Below are positions 1 to 13,300 of a DNA stretch of 64,000 nucleotides, one piece after another. The first letter of the stretch is position 1. Every line of letters begins with the position of its first letter. Source of the DNA: Stichopus chloronotus (taxonomy: Eukaryota > Echinodermata > Holothuroidea > Aspidochirotida > Stichopodidae). Below the pieces are notes generated by a model. The model was not told the DNA's origin. It did not search any database and worked only from the letters and a program-made list of their open reading frames with translations. The stretch covers positions 27,791,475 to 27,855,474 of the forward strand of contig CM037839.1 of NCBI GenBank assembly GCA_021234535.1. The letters run 5' to 3'. Made by a program: the position numbers and the translations under genes.

Positions 1-1740
1 TTGCACTTGGTGGTTTATTTTCATCATCTATACTTACTGCATGGCACATGCCTCTGAAGACATAGATGGTAATTAGTTGCACCAGCAAAAAAGCATAGGT
101 TTAACATGGATTGGAATCCAGGTTTGTAATTGCACTTAATAAAATAAATTTACAAAGAATGAACTATCACAGTAGTGCAATTATTAAAGTGCAGTCAATT
201 TTGGCACTTCAAAACACATTTACTGTTTACCAGAGCAGATGTATGCCAGTTTTGTTGGAAATTAAGTGCTGTAAGTCATGACTACTGTGAAAGCTCTTTC
301 ACTGAAAGTATTTATTGTTGTAAAGCAGCAAAATGTGCTAGACCTTTAGTTCGAATCAATGCTTAATATTACAGTATGGCAGATTAATCATTAAAAAAGA
401 CTCCGGGCCCAGGTTAGACAGCATTTGTAAATTTCTGCTGGCCAAGAATATACAAAAAGTTTAACAGTTGGTCCTTTTTAAAGTAGAAGATAAATCTAAG
501 GTTCGCCTATTGTAGTGACATGTAGGCCAACAGCCCTATACCCTATGTCATAAGATAGGCAGCAATATTAGGTGCACTACCAGGTTTCACTAAAATTCTG
601 CTTTCATGGACAGGGGGGAAGGAGATGGGTGGGTAGGTATTTTAGTAACAAATTTGAATTGGTTGTTACACTCATTACTTTCAGTTAACAGACAGTACTG
701 TAAATTATGTAAGGCAAAGTGTAGTTAAACAAGCCAGTAGTCCATTATCTTTGCTGCATGAGTATCTAAATTAGGCCTAACATCCTGTAGAAAAATTCTT
801 GGTAATTTAGTACACCCAAAGATAATTGCATAAGAACCCTAATTGCTTACAACTCTTCAGTTGAAAGAGAATTACTTAAAAAAATCTTTGGGCTAGCTTC
901 ATACAGTACCTATCATACACGTATATGTGCAAAAACAATACCTGAAAAATTTAGCGTAGTAAAGATTTAGTAATGAAGCAACGTCTAGTTAGGTAGTTAC
1001 CAGTATACATTCAAAGCTGCCCAAACATTAAAATCTTGAGTTGAGCAGTGAACATTGTCCAAAAAAAAAAGTAAAATGGACAGGCAGCTGTATACAGTAT
1101 ATCGAGATATAAACTGAATCTTTGTCCAATCAGCCCAGAGTCCTGAGCGAAACGAATTTGTCAGATCCAACCAAATGCTTGCATGGTATGTATGTTTGAT
1201 TGACATCTACTTAACAAATGTAAATAACTGCCTCAGTGACCTGCAATGGCTGTTGTATGGAGATTGCAAGATAAGTCCTGTCACCCTATACAGGCTTCCC
1301 AGTGCAGCCTTTTGCCTTTATTGTGAATTACGCTACTGATGCTGTGTTTTCATGGTCATTTGTCCATATAATCATATTAAACGTAGTCCTCATATTTTGT
1401 CTAAAATGGGTCATCTACTGTAGCTTATTTCTATGCATTTGGACCTACAGAGGTGTGCTAGCTTTGCCCAAAGATGTTCTTAAGCAACTCACTCAGTAGC
1501 CTACTGTTGTTACATTATCACACTCTTTTACTGTTATCAAATGAAAGCACAGAGTTTATGCTGGTGGTAGAACACCCAGAGTCCTTTTTTTATCTTCTGC
1601 CTGTTGTTACATTATTGCATTGTAAGTTTGTAGCCCCACCATCTGAACTACTGTTAAAGTATTTGTTTAAAAATTGCAGATGCAGTATAACAGACGATGT
1701 GGGTCAAGAAGAAGGGATGTGGCACATGTAGCCATCCCCA
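1..1740. other. Stretch with no recognised gene
   Basis: I see no gene here. The short open frames lack recognisable domains and are broken by frequent stops. The DNA is AT-rich and looks like intron or 5' flank of the SET gene whose next exons lie downstream. Earlier exons of that gene may lie outside the window. Confidence 0.5.
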
Positions 1741-1757
1741 CGGCTGAAAATTGAAAG

Positions 1758-1790
1758 ATGGATTCAAAATCAAAATCCTACCTGTAAAAG
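1758..1790 (+). CDS. Candidate upstream exon end of the SET-domain gene
   Basis: The last codons before a GTAACT donor at 1791 read GFKIKILPVKG and end in phase 1. Joined to the exon at 4181, the text becomes KILPVKG-RSLFTKKEY. This matches the start of a KMT5A/SETD8 SET domain, where a Gly-Met/Leu-Lys-Ile block leads into Lys-Gly-Arg-Gly. The 3' boundary and phase fit well. The 5' boundary is uncertain: an AG sits at 1756-1757 without a good pyrimidine tract, and an in-frame TGA lies at 1745-1747. The exon is therefore very short, starts elsewhere through an unrecognised site, or is damaged. A cDNA would settle it. Confidence 0.5.
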
Positions 1791-2960
1791 GTAACTATCA
1801 ATTTAAAGTGATTGCATGTATAGGAAAACAATAATTTAAATAAAAAAGTAAAAACTATTGAATTTTCATGTCCAAAAGTTTGGTAGGCCTTTAATTGCAC
1901 CATTGAGACAATTTGGGAAAATAAATAGGTTTCAGGTGGTTAGAATTATGCTAGTGTTGAATATTCAGTTAGTCAAAACACCTCAGGATCAATGACGCCT
2001 CAATGGTGTGATCAATTTGGAGGTTTTTTTTTTTGTAAATACAATGCTTCCTTTCACCAAGTGCTAAAATTCTTGAGCGACTTGAGTAGTAGGTTTTTAA
2101 AACAAAAATGAGACCTGTACTGTTGCATATTCATTAGGAACCGTTAATTTTCAAAGTCTGTAACATCCATATTCATCGAATCAATTATGAATATTCAGTA
2201 CTATCGCCTTTTCAAGGTATGAGGAGGTGTGGCTGAACAGTTTCATACGTAGCCTACTGTGCTGTATGTATCATCTTCTATCACTAAAACTCTTGCTTAC
2301 TTTAGCATTGCACAATGCACAAACAGCATGGGAAACGTTAACATTAATCGGTTATGTTTATTGATCTCAGTCGTACGCTGCGATTGGTCATCATATAGAG
2401 GAGGCTGTCTTGTCTTGTACATGAACGTTTATGTTTTGTACGCGATAAAATATTAAGACAGTAATAACACAATAATTACCGTTTCTTCTACCTTAAAGCA
2501 CCTCCCCAATGTCTCTACTGTATATTTTGGGTGAACAATCAGTTTAGAAAGTTAAAATCAACTAAGGTGAATTTTCTCAGTCAAACCCTAATTTCCCCTT
2601 TAACAAGCATCAGACACAAAAGGCATCTTAAATTTAAACCAGTCACACCATAAAGCAGTATATAGCATTATGCCACTGTACAATACAATTGCATTCGTAC
2701 AGTGTAGTCTGAATTTTCGCATGCATGAAGACCATGCAGTTACAGGCCAGTAGGCAGCCCGTTTGGAGGGGTTGGTCTTTCTCCCAAGATGTGGACTTTT
2801 TCCATGTACGGAAGCGACTGGTGCGTGCCGTAAGCATGCAGTTGCTAGGGGTCTGGGGAATTTTCCCGGGGAGATTTTTGAAATCTGCAGATTTACCACA
2901 ATTTGGAGCATTTTAGAGGGACTACAAAAGACCTTCCGTGGTAGACATAAATAGTAGACA

Positions 2961-3526
2961 CAGAGGCGTAGCAGGAATATGTCAAGGGGGGTTGCGAACT
3001 CATGAAGACTTTCTAAGCTGAGCGCCACCATCGGTTGGCACGGAATGTACAAGAAAATTTTGAATTTTACAAACCCTGCAGGTGGCCGGAAATAGCCCTT
3101 CCTTAGTTTTTTCAGTTGCATAACCCAGCCTTGATATATAAATCTCATGTCTACAATTTCTGAATACTGAAAAAACAATTAGTCTGTGAAAATGATGCAA
3201 TACCGAGATGAACATTCAAAGAAATGTTTGGCTCTACAAACCACTCAGGTAGTAGATAATGGCCCTTCCTGGGTGTATGCTCCCAACCCTGCATTCCTCT
3301 CCTGCCTTGGTAGGCCTGCCACATAAATTGAGGGAATTATTACTTCGCAATATCGCTGGAAAAAAGCAAAAATGTGATCAAGCAGGGTTGCCCTATTTGT
3401 CCTCTTTTCCCTGGCTACGCCTATGCTCCTAGTTATTTCTGGCGAAGACCTAAACAAAATACCACATATGGCCGGGAGGAGGGGAAACGGCCACCTCTCT
3501 TGCCCCCCTCCTTGGCTATGCACCTG
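2961..3526. mobile_element. hAT-type MITE in the SET gene intron
   Basis: The element starts CAGAGGCGTAGC and ends GGCTATGCACCTG, which are imperfect terminal inverted repeats. It is flanked by near-identical 8-bp duplications, AGTAGACA at 2953-2960 and AGTAGAAA at 3527-3534. An 8-bp duplication with CAG-type ends is the signature of the hAT superfamily. There is no transposase frame inside, so it is non-autonomous. Confidence 0.7.
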
Positions 3527-4180
3527 AGTAGAAACTCTGTGGTAGTCCTGGAGGTTTGGACACGGCTTAAAATATACCGATTGCACCAGACTACAACATA
3601 GTCGAACAACATAGTTGAATATATTTAATCGGGCTTGGCAACGGCTTACGACACAACTGAACTCTAGTCGTGGAACCGGTCACACCGCCACGACCACAGG
3701 AGACGTGGTGGGTGGTCGCAGTCGTGTCGCAGGTTGTCGTGGCAGTGTGTCCCCGGCTTGTATTAATCTACAGTAGTGGAATGATATCCACGGCCACAAT
3801 GAAATAACCATGCATGCACGTTTTTGAGCTTATTATCTCATCACCCCACATAATATATATACATGGTGATGAGATATTGTGGTCAGTTTGGGCCTGGATA
3901 CATTTTATGACATAAGTGGAAAGGTTTTATCTCTCCTGCTAAATTGAACGGAAATTCGGCCTCAATATGCCAAGATAAAAAATATTTCACAGCTGACCCT
4001 TCAAACACAGGCCTGGAAAAATGGACCTCCCTCAAGTTGGGGTGGGTCGTTCGAACTCTCCGACCCCCCCCCCCTCGCTACAGCCTGCGTGATGTAGACT
4101 GTGTAGTGTTTACCTGCTTTTACCTAACTCTTCAATGACACTCCTATAAAACTAATATCTGTCAATACAATTATTTTCAG

Positions 4181-4334
4181 GTAGATCGTTGTTCACAAAG
4201 AAAGAGTATAAAAGAAATGAGTTCCTGCTCACGTATGATGGGGAGATGATAACAGAGACTGAAGGAAATAAGAGAGAGAAAACTGAAGAAACTGGGTTCA
4301 GGTTTTCTTCAGGTGGGAAAGGAGAAAACCTATG
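4181..4334 (+). CDS. SET-domain exon (KMT5A-like, first half)
   Basis: This exon is bounded by a TTATTTTCAG acceptor and a GTAGGT donor, entering in phase 1 and leaving in phase 2. It encodes RSLFTKKEYKRNEFLL, then TYDGEMI, then a charged linker and FRFFSGGKGENL. These match the KMT5A/SETD8 SET order: Gly-Arg-Gly-Val-Phe, a Phe/Tyr-x-x-x-Tyr-x-Gly-Glu strand, and the strand before Cys-Val-Asp-Ala-Thr. The two bases TG at its end join the T at 17745 to make the Cys of Cys-Val-Asp-Ala-Thr, so the phase match with the 17745 exon is exact. The usual second Gly of GRG is Ser here. I am confident it is coding. The AdoMet-binding Asn-His and the catalytic Tyr lie in the next exon. Confidence 0.85.
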
Positions 4335-7300
4335 GTAGGTATTTAATTGCTATGATGGCACTACAATGACATGCTTGTCAAATTGGTTACTATGAGACTA
4401 TTTCAGAACATTTATTTGAGGATTTTGAATCCTTCAGGTCATCAGTTTCAGCAATATTTTAAATATTACGCAGTATGATACTACAGGCCAAATTTATGCA
4501 CCTCAGATATACAGAATTAATAGCTATAGATTAAGCAATGTTTTTTGGATGTCCATATCTTCACCTAATATCTGCCTTTACATACATCAGGAGTTAGAGT
4601 GTGCCTTAGGTCTAAACTTACCAATTATTAGGTCAGAAAAAAATCCAGAAGTGTAAGTGGTATGAAGTCCTACTTTACTTTCAGGTTAATAATGAATTGC
4701 TAACAGTAACCAACCTCTAGGGTTCCATATTTCATTGGTAAAACTACTGTATTGTTTGGCTATTCATAATTGTGAACTATTCATTTTTTTCAATCCGAAT
4801 GGCTTGAAATAGATGGAATCAAGGATTGAGTTTGGAAACTGTTTTGGTTATTGCAGGACTGTTTTACATACATTCTGTACATCAAGTTAGTGTATTGCCC
4901 AGGAAAATTGCAACCAGTTAAATATCAGGGTGCAAGGTGGATCAACCTACAGTAGTGTGCAGTAGGTATTCAGATCTTCAGGTCCTGCGTAAAACATAGT
5001 CCAATTATGAAGAAAGTTTCTATGTAAAGTTTAAGTTTGCAAAATGTACATGCTTTGCAGCTGTTTTAAAATTCCTGAATAAATTTGACAATCCATTAAA
5101 GAAACTATGAGCCTTAGCCTTAGCACTGACTATTTGGTACACATAGTCAACATGAAAACACAAGATGGCTAAAAGTAATGCTACTGTAGTGCTATGTCAC
5201 GACCCTCAATGAGGCTTGGCCCTCCTACTGATTCAAACTTTGAACCTCAATATGTTAAGAAGGCCTCAGGGATTGATAAAGCAGTTAAGTGTATTTAAAA
5301 GTTTCTTTAAACAACATTGAACTAATTTACAAATAGTCAACTGTTCTTTCACAGCTGGTGATGAAAAACATAATTAATTTCCGAGGCGGTTAGACTATTC
5401 TTATACATCTATCTACATTAGGATATCATGTCGTATGTTCCTAAATACGATGTAAGTGCATGTATCAATGTATTTTGTACCATTGTTTTTCATGTTCCCC
5501 ATAGCCTTTCTTCACTAGTGTCAGTGTTCTCACATCACTAAGTGAGTATGTTCTTACAATATACCAGTGCATGTGTACCAGCATGTATCATTGCTACTCA
5601 TATACCTCATAGCCATTCTTCACTATGTCAATATAAAGTATAATATTGTTATTCATATTCCACATAGCCCTTCTTCATGATCTGTCCTGACTTTTCTATA
5701 TTCTACAATACCATTGCATGTGTATTTCTTTTCTTCACTCTGTCCTCACATCACTACAGTATGTTCCTGCAATACTAGAGCATGTATATCAATAGCCTTT
5801 CTTAACTTGTCCTCACATCAATAAGTATGTTCCTACATTAGCAGTGCATGTGTATGAACAGGGAGCTGTCATTTGGAATTAGCTGAAATGCTTTTGATCA
5901 ACAGGTGGGAACTGCTAAGGTCAGACAGTAATCTGTCTTTTGCATAGTTCTTGGGAATTCAGTAAGGCGTAAACCTGATTACTGTAGAAAGTAAACACAA
6001 TCTTGCATTTGTTATCTGCTACACATTGCAGAAAAAATAGGGGGTGTCCTAACTGACAAAGCGTTGCCAGTCATCTGGGAAATACATAATTTGTCTCTCT
6101 TTTGTTGGTAAGTGTGGCATATGACATCATAACATTTGAGTTGTATGTTAAAACATGAAAAAGAATTTGCATATGGCTATTTCAGGACATTTCGGGAAAG
6201 GTCTCATTTAGTTGTCAAAAAATTGGACTTCTGCCTCTTCAGCTTCGTCCATATCACTCTATCTAGTAACAGCCCCTCTGTTCTGATATACCAGTCTATG
6301 GTGATTTTGAAGAGACAACCAGTCGTTTTGTTTGATTTATGAGGTAGTGGTTGTGACATGAACATCGGCAATTTCCTCGGTACCAAAGCAAATGCTTAAA
6401 CCTTTAGTATGTCCCTGCAACAATGTGAATATTAACAATAATTATTCATATCCCACAATGGCATAGCCTTTATTCATTCTGTCCTCACATCACTATGATC
6501 CAACAATGTCAGTGCATGTGTATGAATATGTACCAAGCTCTTATTTATCTCTCAGATAGCCTTTCTTGCACTCTGTCCTCACATCACTGAGTATATTGTA
6601 CATGTTCCTACAATACCAGTGCACATGTACTGTATATCAATATGTAGCCTACCATTGTTAATCATATTCTGCATAGCCCTTCTTCATGCACTTTGTCCTC
6701 ACTTCACTAAGTATGTTCCTACAAGATCAGTGCACATGTGTGTCACTGTGTAGCCTATCATTGTTATTCATATTCTGCATATAACCCTTTTTCAAGCACT
6801 CTGTCCTCACTTCACTAAGTATGTTCCTACAATACCAGTGCACATGTGTATCAATGTGTAGCCTACCATTGTTAATCATATTCTAACATATAGCCCTTTT
6901 TCATGCACTCTGTCCTCACTTCACTAAGTATGTTCCTACAATACCAGTGCACATGTGTATCAATGTGTAGCCTACCATTGTTCTTCATATTCTGCATAGC
7001 CCTTTTTCATGCACTCTGTCCTCACTTCACTGAGGATGTTCCTATACAATACCAGTGCACATGTGTATCAATATGTAGCCTACCATTGTTCTTCATATTC
7101 TGCATATAGCCCTTTTTCATGCACTCTGTCCTCACTTCACTAAGTATGTTCCTACAAGACCAGTGCACATGTATATCAATGTGTAGCCTACCATTGTTCT
7201 TCATATTCCACATAGCCTTTCTTCATGCACTTTGTCGTCACTTCACTAAGTATGTTCCTACAATACCAGTGCACATGTGTATCAATTTGTAGCCTACCAT

Positions 7301-10300
7301 TGTTAATCATATTCTGCATATAGCCCTTTTTCAAGCACTCTGACCTCACTTCACTAAGGATGTGCACATGTGTATCAATGTGTAGCCTACCATTGTTCTT
7401 CATATTCTGCATATAGCCCTTTTTCATGCACTCTGTCCTCACTTCACTAAGGATGTTCCTGCAATACCAGTGCACATGTGTATCAATGTGTAGCCTACCA
7501 TTGTTCTTCATTTTCTGCATATAGCCCTTTTTCATGCACTCTGTCCTCACTTCACTAAGGATGTTCCTACAATACCAGTGCACATGTGTATCAATGTGTA
7601 GCCTACCATTGTTCTTCATATTCTGCATACAGCCCTTTTTCATGCACTCTCTTCTCACTTTACTAAGTACTGTATGTTCCTACAATACCAGTGCACATGT
7701 GTATCAAAATGTAGCCTACCATTGTTAATCATATTCTGCATATAACCCTTTTTCATGCACTCTGTCCTCACTTCACTAAGTATGTTTCTACAATACCAGT
7801 GCACATGTGTATCAATTTGTAGCCTACAATTGTTAATCATATTCTGCATATAGCCTTTTTTCATGCACTCTGTCCTCACTTCACTGAGGATGTTCCTACA
7901 ATACCAGTGCACACGTGTATCAATTTGTAGCCTACCATTGTTCTTCATATTCTGCATATAGCCCTCTTTCATATACACTCTGTCCTCACTTCACTAAGTA
8001 TGTTCCTACAATACCAGTGCACATGTGTATCAATGTGTAGCCTACCATTGTTCTTCATATTCTGCATATAGCCCTCTTTCATATACACTTTGTCCTCACT
8101 TCACTAAGTATGTTCCTACAATACCAGTGCACATGTGTATCAATTTGTAGCCTACCATTGTTAATCATATTCTGCATATAGCCCTTTTTCATGCACTCTG
8201 TCCTCACTTCACTAAGTATGTTCCTACAATACCAGTGCACATGTGTATCAATTTGTAGCCTACCATTCTTAATCATATTCTGCATATAGCCCTTTTTCAT
8301 GCACTCTGTCCTCACTTCACTAAGTATGTTTCTACAATACCAGTGCACATGTGTATCAATGTGTAGCCTACCATTGTTAATCATATTCTGCATATAGCCC
8401 TTTTTCATGCACTCTGTCCTCACTTCACTGAGGATGTTCCTACAATACCAGTGCACATGTGTATCAATTTGTAGCCTATCATTGTTAATCATATTCTGCA
8501 TATACTGTAGCCCTTTTTCATGCACTCTGTCCTCACTTCACTAAGTATGTTCCTACAATACCAGTGCACATGTGTATCAATTTGTAGCCTACCATTGTTA
8601 ATCATATTCTGCATATAGCCCTTTTTCATGCACTCTGTCCTCACTTCACTAAGTATGTTTCTACAATACCAGTGCACATGTGTATCAATATGTAGCCTAC
8701 AATTGTTAATCATATTCTGCATATAGCCCTTTTTCATGCACTCTGTCCTCACTTCACTGAGGATGTTCCTACAATACCAGTGCACATGTGTATCAATGTG
8801 TAGCCTACCATTGTTCTTCATATTCTGCATATAGCCCTTTTTCAGATACACTCTGTCCTCACTTCACTAAGTATGTTTCTACAATACCAGTGCACATGTG
8901 TATCAATGTGTAGCCTACAATTGTTAATCATATTCTGCATATAGCCTTTTTTCATGCACTCTGTCCTCACTTCACTGAGGATGTTCCTACAATACCAGTG
9001 CACATGTGTATCAATTTGTAGCCTATCATTGTTAATCATATTCTGCAGATAGCCCTTTTTCATGCACTCTGACCTCAATCACTAAGTATGTTCCTACAAT
9101 ACCAGGTGCGCATGTGTATCACTGTGTAGCCTACCATTGTTATTCATACTCCATATAGTCCCTCTTCATGCACTCTGTCCTCACTTCACTAAGTATGTTC
9201 CTACAATACCAGTGCCCATGTGCATCAAAATGTAGCCTACCATTGTTATTCATATTCCACATAGCCCTTCTTCATGCACTCTGTCCTCAATCACTAAGTA
9301 TGTTCCTACAATACCAGTGCGCATGTGTATCAATGTGTTGCCTACCATTGTTAATCATATTCTGCATATAGCCCTTTTTCAAGCACTCTGTCCTCACTTT
9401 ACTAAGTATGTTCTTACAATACCAGTGGACATGTGTGCCAATATCTACACATATATGATGAATACCAGTGCAAATGTGTATCAGTATGTACATGCATATA
9501 TATGTATGTTATTCACATGCCTTATACGGTATACTTGTGCATCAATATGTACCATGTACCATGCACAGTGCTCGTGTATCAATATGTACCATTGCTATTC
9601 ATGTTCCACATTGCAGCCTTTCTTCACTACTCTGTTCCCAGTCATATCACCAAGTACTGTATGTATGTTCCTACAGCACTTTGGTCAAACATCATTAAGT
9701 GTGTTCCTATGGTACAATACCAACTGGTGCATGTGTATTGTTATTCATATTCCCCATAGCCTTTCCTCACTCAATCCTCGCATCACTTATTAGTGGGTAC
9801 AGTCCTCCTACAATACCATCGCATGTGTATCAATATGTGCTATTTGGTATTCATATTCCATATATACCTGTAGCCTTTCTTCATTCTGTTCTCACATCAC
9901 TGAGTATATGTTCCTATGATATCAACATGTGAATTTATATGTACAATTGGTATTCATATCCCACAATGGCATAGCCTTTATTCACTCTGTCCTCACATCA
10001 CTATGATCCAACAATACCAGTGCATGTGCATGAATATGTACCATTGTTACTCATATTCCACAAAGCCCTTCTTGCACTCTGTCCTCACATCACTAAGTGT
10101 GTATGCATGTTCCTACAATACCAGTGCATGTCAATATAAAGCATAATATTGTTATTCATATTCCACAGAGCCCTTCTTCACGATCTGTCCTGACTTCACT
10201 ATATTCTACAATACCATTGCATGTGTATTCTTTTCTTCACTCTGTCCTCACATCACTACAGTATGTTCCTGCAATACTAGTGCATGTATATCAATAGCCT

Positions 10301-13300
10301 TTCTTAACTTGTCCTCACATCAATAAGTATGTTCCTACATTAACAGTGCATGTGTATGAACAGGGAGCTGTCATTTGGAATTAGCTGAAATGCTTTTGAT
10401 CAACAGGTGGGAACTGCTAAGGTCAGACAGTAATCTGTCTTTTGCATAGTTCTTGGGAATTCAATAAGGCGTAAACCTGATTACTGTAGAAAGTAAACAC
10501 AATCTTGCATTTGTTATCTGCTACACATTGCAGAAAAAATAGGGGGTGTCCTAACTGACAAAGCGTTGCCAGTCATCTGGGAAATACATAATTTGTCTCT
10601 CTTTTGTTGGTAAGTGTGGCATATGACATCATAACATTTGAGTTGTATGTTAAAACATGAAAAAGAATTTGCATATGGCTATTTCAGGACATTTCGGGAA
10701 AGGTCTCATTTAGTTGTCAAAAAATTGGACTTCTGCCTCTTCAGCTTTGTTCATATCACTATCTAGTAACAGCCCCTCTGTTCTGATATACCAGTCTATG
10801 GTGATTTTGAAGAGACAACCAGTCATTTTGTTTGATTTATGAGGTAGTGGTTGTGACATGAACATCGGCAATTTCCTCAGTACCAAAGCTTTGTTTTACT
10901 TAGTCCTTATTTTCATGGGGTATAATCAGGTGTGAATAACGATTGCTCGGATGCCAACTAGAATTCAATGTGTCATGCAAAACGGAAAGGGCGACTTAGT
11001 CTTACTAGTCACTTCGTATAAACTGGAACTCTTATTACACTGGAAAAATATCCAATAGAATTAGGATACATTAAATGTTCAGTTGCCTCTCCTTCCAAAT
11101 GACAGCTCTGTGGTATGAATATGTAAGCCTACCATTGTTATCCAGATTCCTTCACTCTCTCCTCACATCACTAAGTGAGTATGTTCCTACAATACTAGGG
11201 CATGTGTATCAAAATGTACCACTGTTATTCATATCACACAATGGCATAGCGGTTCTTCTCTCTGTCCTCACATCACAAAGAGTATGTTCCAGCAATACCA
11301 ATGCATGTCAGGGGCATCGATCCGGGGAGGGGGGTGTGGGGCAGGGGGCAATTGCCCACCCAAAGAAAAAAATGGAGGGGCAAACATATCATTTTGCTCC
11401 CCTAATAATTCAGGCAAAAAAAAACAGGCAGAGTAAAAGAAATATAAGGCTGTTAGCCTATTGCGGTATACAGATGACTTTAGATCTTCGAGAAAACTCC
11501 AATTTGAGACTATTAATGTATGATGTCAGTCTCTCATCTAACCCTTTAAACATAATGCACATCCCCATATCCCATGTGCTATCGTTTCTACACCAGTTAT
11601 TTATGCATTTTCTATTGAAATTAGGGAGCGTGGGTGGGTGTTTGCGTGTGTGCGTGTGCGCTCGCATTTGTGTGAATGCATTGCTTAAACAAGAGTCTGG
11701 TGCGGGACACGCCCAATGTTTCCGGCTGTGGGAAAATTTTTTTGCCCCCCAATCCCCAAACCGGATCTACGCCCCTGATGCATGTGTGTAATTAGGGTTG
11801 GGCGGTAACGGAAAGTCAGTATGCGGTTATTGCCACACATCAGTACTGGTAATTACCAAAGTACCGGTACTATCCACATGCTCAAAGTGATAAAACAAGA
11901 AGTTCTGTGATCAATATACTGCAGTAGTAATGCAGTAAGTTGTATTCATGTCTTCATGAAGAAGAGAGGTAGTGAGACACACATTTCATCTTGATGTTGA
12001 TGTATTCTGAGACAATTTGCTGTTATTTGTGTGTCAAGGTGTCTTATCTTAGGCCTGAATGCAAACCCTAGTCCTGCGATATGATTCTGATCTTGGGCGA
12101 AACTGTGTCGTAAACTTCTCTAACATTGCTGCAGGCATAAATGTTTAGATAGAAGAAAGGAGGTCCTCAGACACAGAAATTCATCTCGGTGTTGATGTAT
12201 CCGATAAGTTTGCTTTTATTTGTGTGTCGAGGTGTTTTTGCCAAAAGCTGACAAACTTAGGTACTCTATTTTCAAACACATTACTAATGTTACACCAGAC
12301 ACCTGCACTGCCTAACGGCTGTCAGGCTACGCAAATTACTGTAGCTTCATTGAAATTACTGCGAAACTTCTCATTGCTGGAGAGAAATCCTGACACCTAA
12401 AAATACCATAAAAATTATCTTTTTACATAAAAAGTTAAGGTCAACCGGGGTCAAATTTTGAAAATCCTGTAAATGCGATATTTGAAGAAGGAAATTTTGG
12501 ACAAGTCTGATTTGTGGTATGTAGGTGTCCCTTGTTGAGTACAAGAAGCCTAATGATTTTGGTGGCAGTCAGAGGTCATTTGGGGTCAATAGGGGTCAAA
12601 TAGAGTAAACACCATGTCTCAGGGAAGGAAACTTGCACAGATTTCCTATTTGCCATTTAGGTATACCGTATTGAGTACAAAAAGTCTATTGCTTTTGGTA
12701 GCGGTCAAAGACCACTCGGGATCAAAGGGAGTCAGATTGTTATTATATTATGAACGTGATATCTCAGGAAGGGAAGCATGGACAGATCTGATATGGAGTA
12801 TGTACAGTAACTGCTCCCTATTCAGCAAAAGTAACCCACTGCTTTCTGTGGTGGCCAATGGTCAACTGGGGTCACGTTGTAAAAATCTTGTTAACACTAA
12901 TAAGTTGAACAGATCTCATATTTGATTTTCAGATGCACCATATTGAGTGCAAGAAGCCTATTGATTTTGTTAGAAGGGAAAAATCATTTGGGGTCAACAT
13001 GTCATCACCCTGTGCAATATTCCAGATTCAAAATACTCATAATTAAAATCATCGAAACCACAATGCCTTTGGGGCTTCTGGTTTCTTAATATCAGGTTAT
13101 CTCCAAAAATCAAACGGTTGTATTCCTGTTTCCTGAGAAGATGTAGTCAGATATTGAACGAACAAATTCTTGGGCGTTATGTCAAATATGTTGAAGGTAG
13201 AGCTGTTTGCCATAAAGACTAGAACACTATGTATTATTTTCGGTTTCATTTCTTCAGTGTGTGAGTAGTTGACCTGACGTCATTCTGGTCCATCTCTTTC

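Noticed and set aside
320..365. Possible tRNA T-arm (AGTTCGAATC)
   Set aside because: No acceptor, D-arm or anticodon stem can be built from the preceding 60 bases.
2600..3178. 192-codon minus-strand frame
   Set aside because: It crosses the boundary of the MITE at 2961-3526 and has no recognisable domain.
3600..3780. CpG-rich stretch with GTCGTGG/CCACGAC inverted words as an RNA gene or promoter
   Set aside because: The inverted words are short and irregular; it is more likely a decayed foldback element, and I could not define ends.
7022..9078. Long minus-strand open frames with a 36-residue repeat
   Set aside because: They follow exactly from a 108-bp tandem repeat whose length is a multiple of three. 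Frames start and stop wherever a unit has an indel, and there is no promoter, splice logic or known domain.
6470..10130. CRISPR-like repeat array
   Set aside because: The units are contiguous 108-bp repeats without unique spacers, in an animal intron.
11075..11791. 238-codon open frame
   Set aside because: It runs across a minisatellite unit and a MITE, with no homology-like content and a clear transposon boundary inside it.
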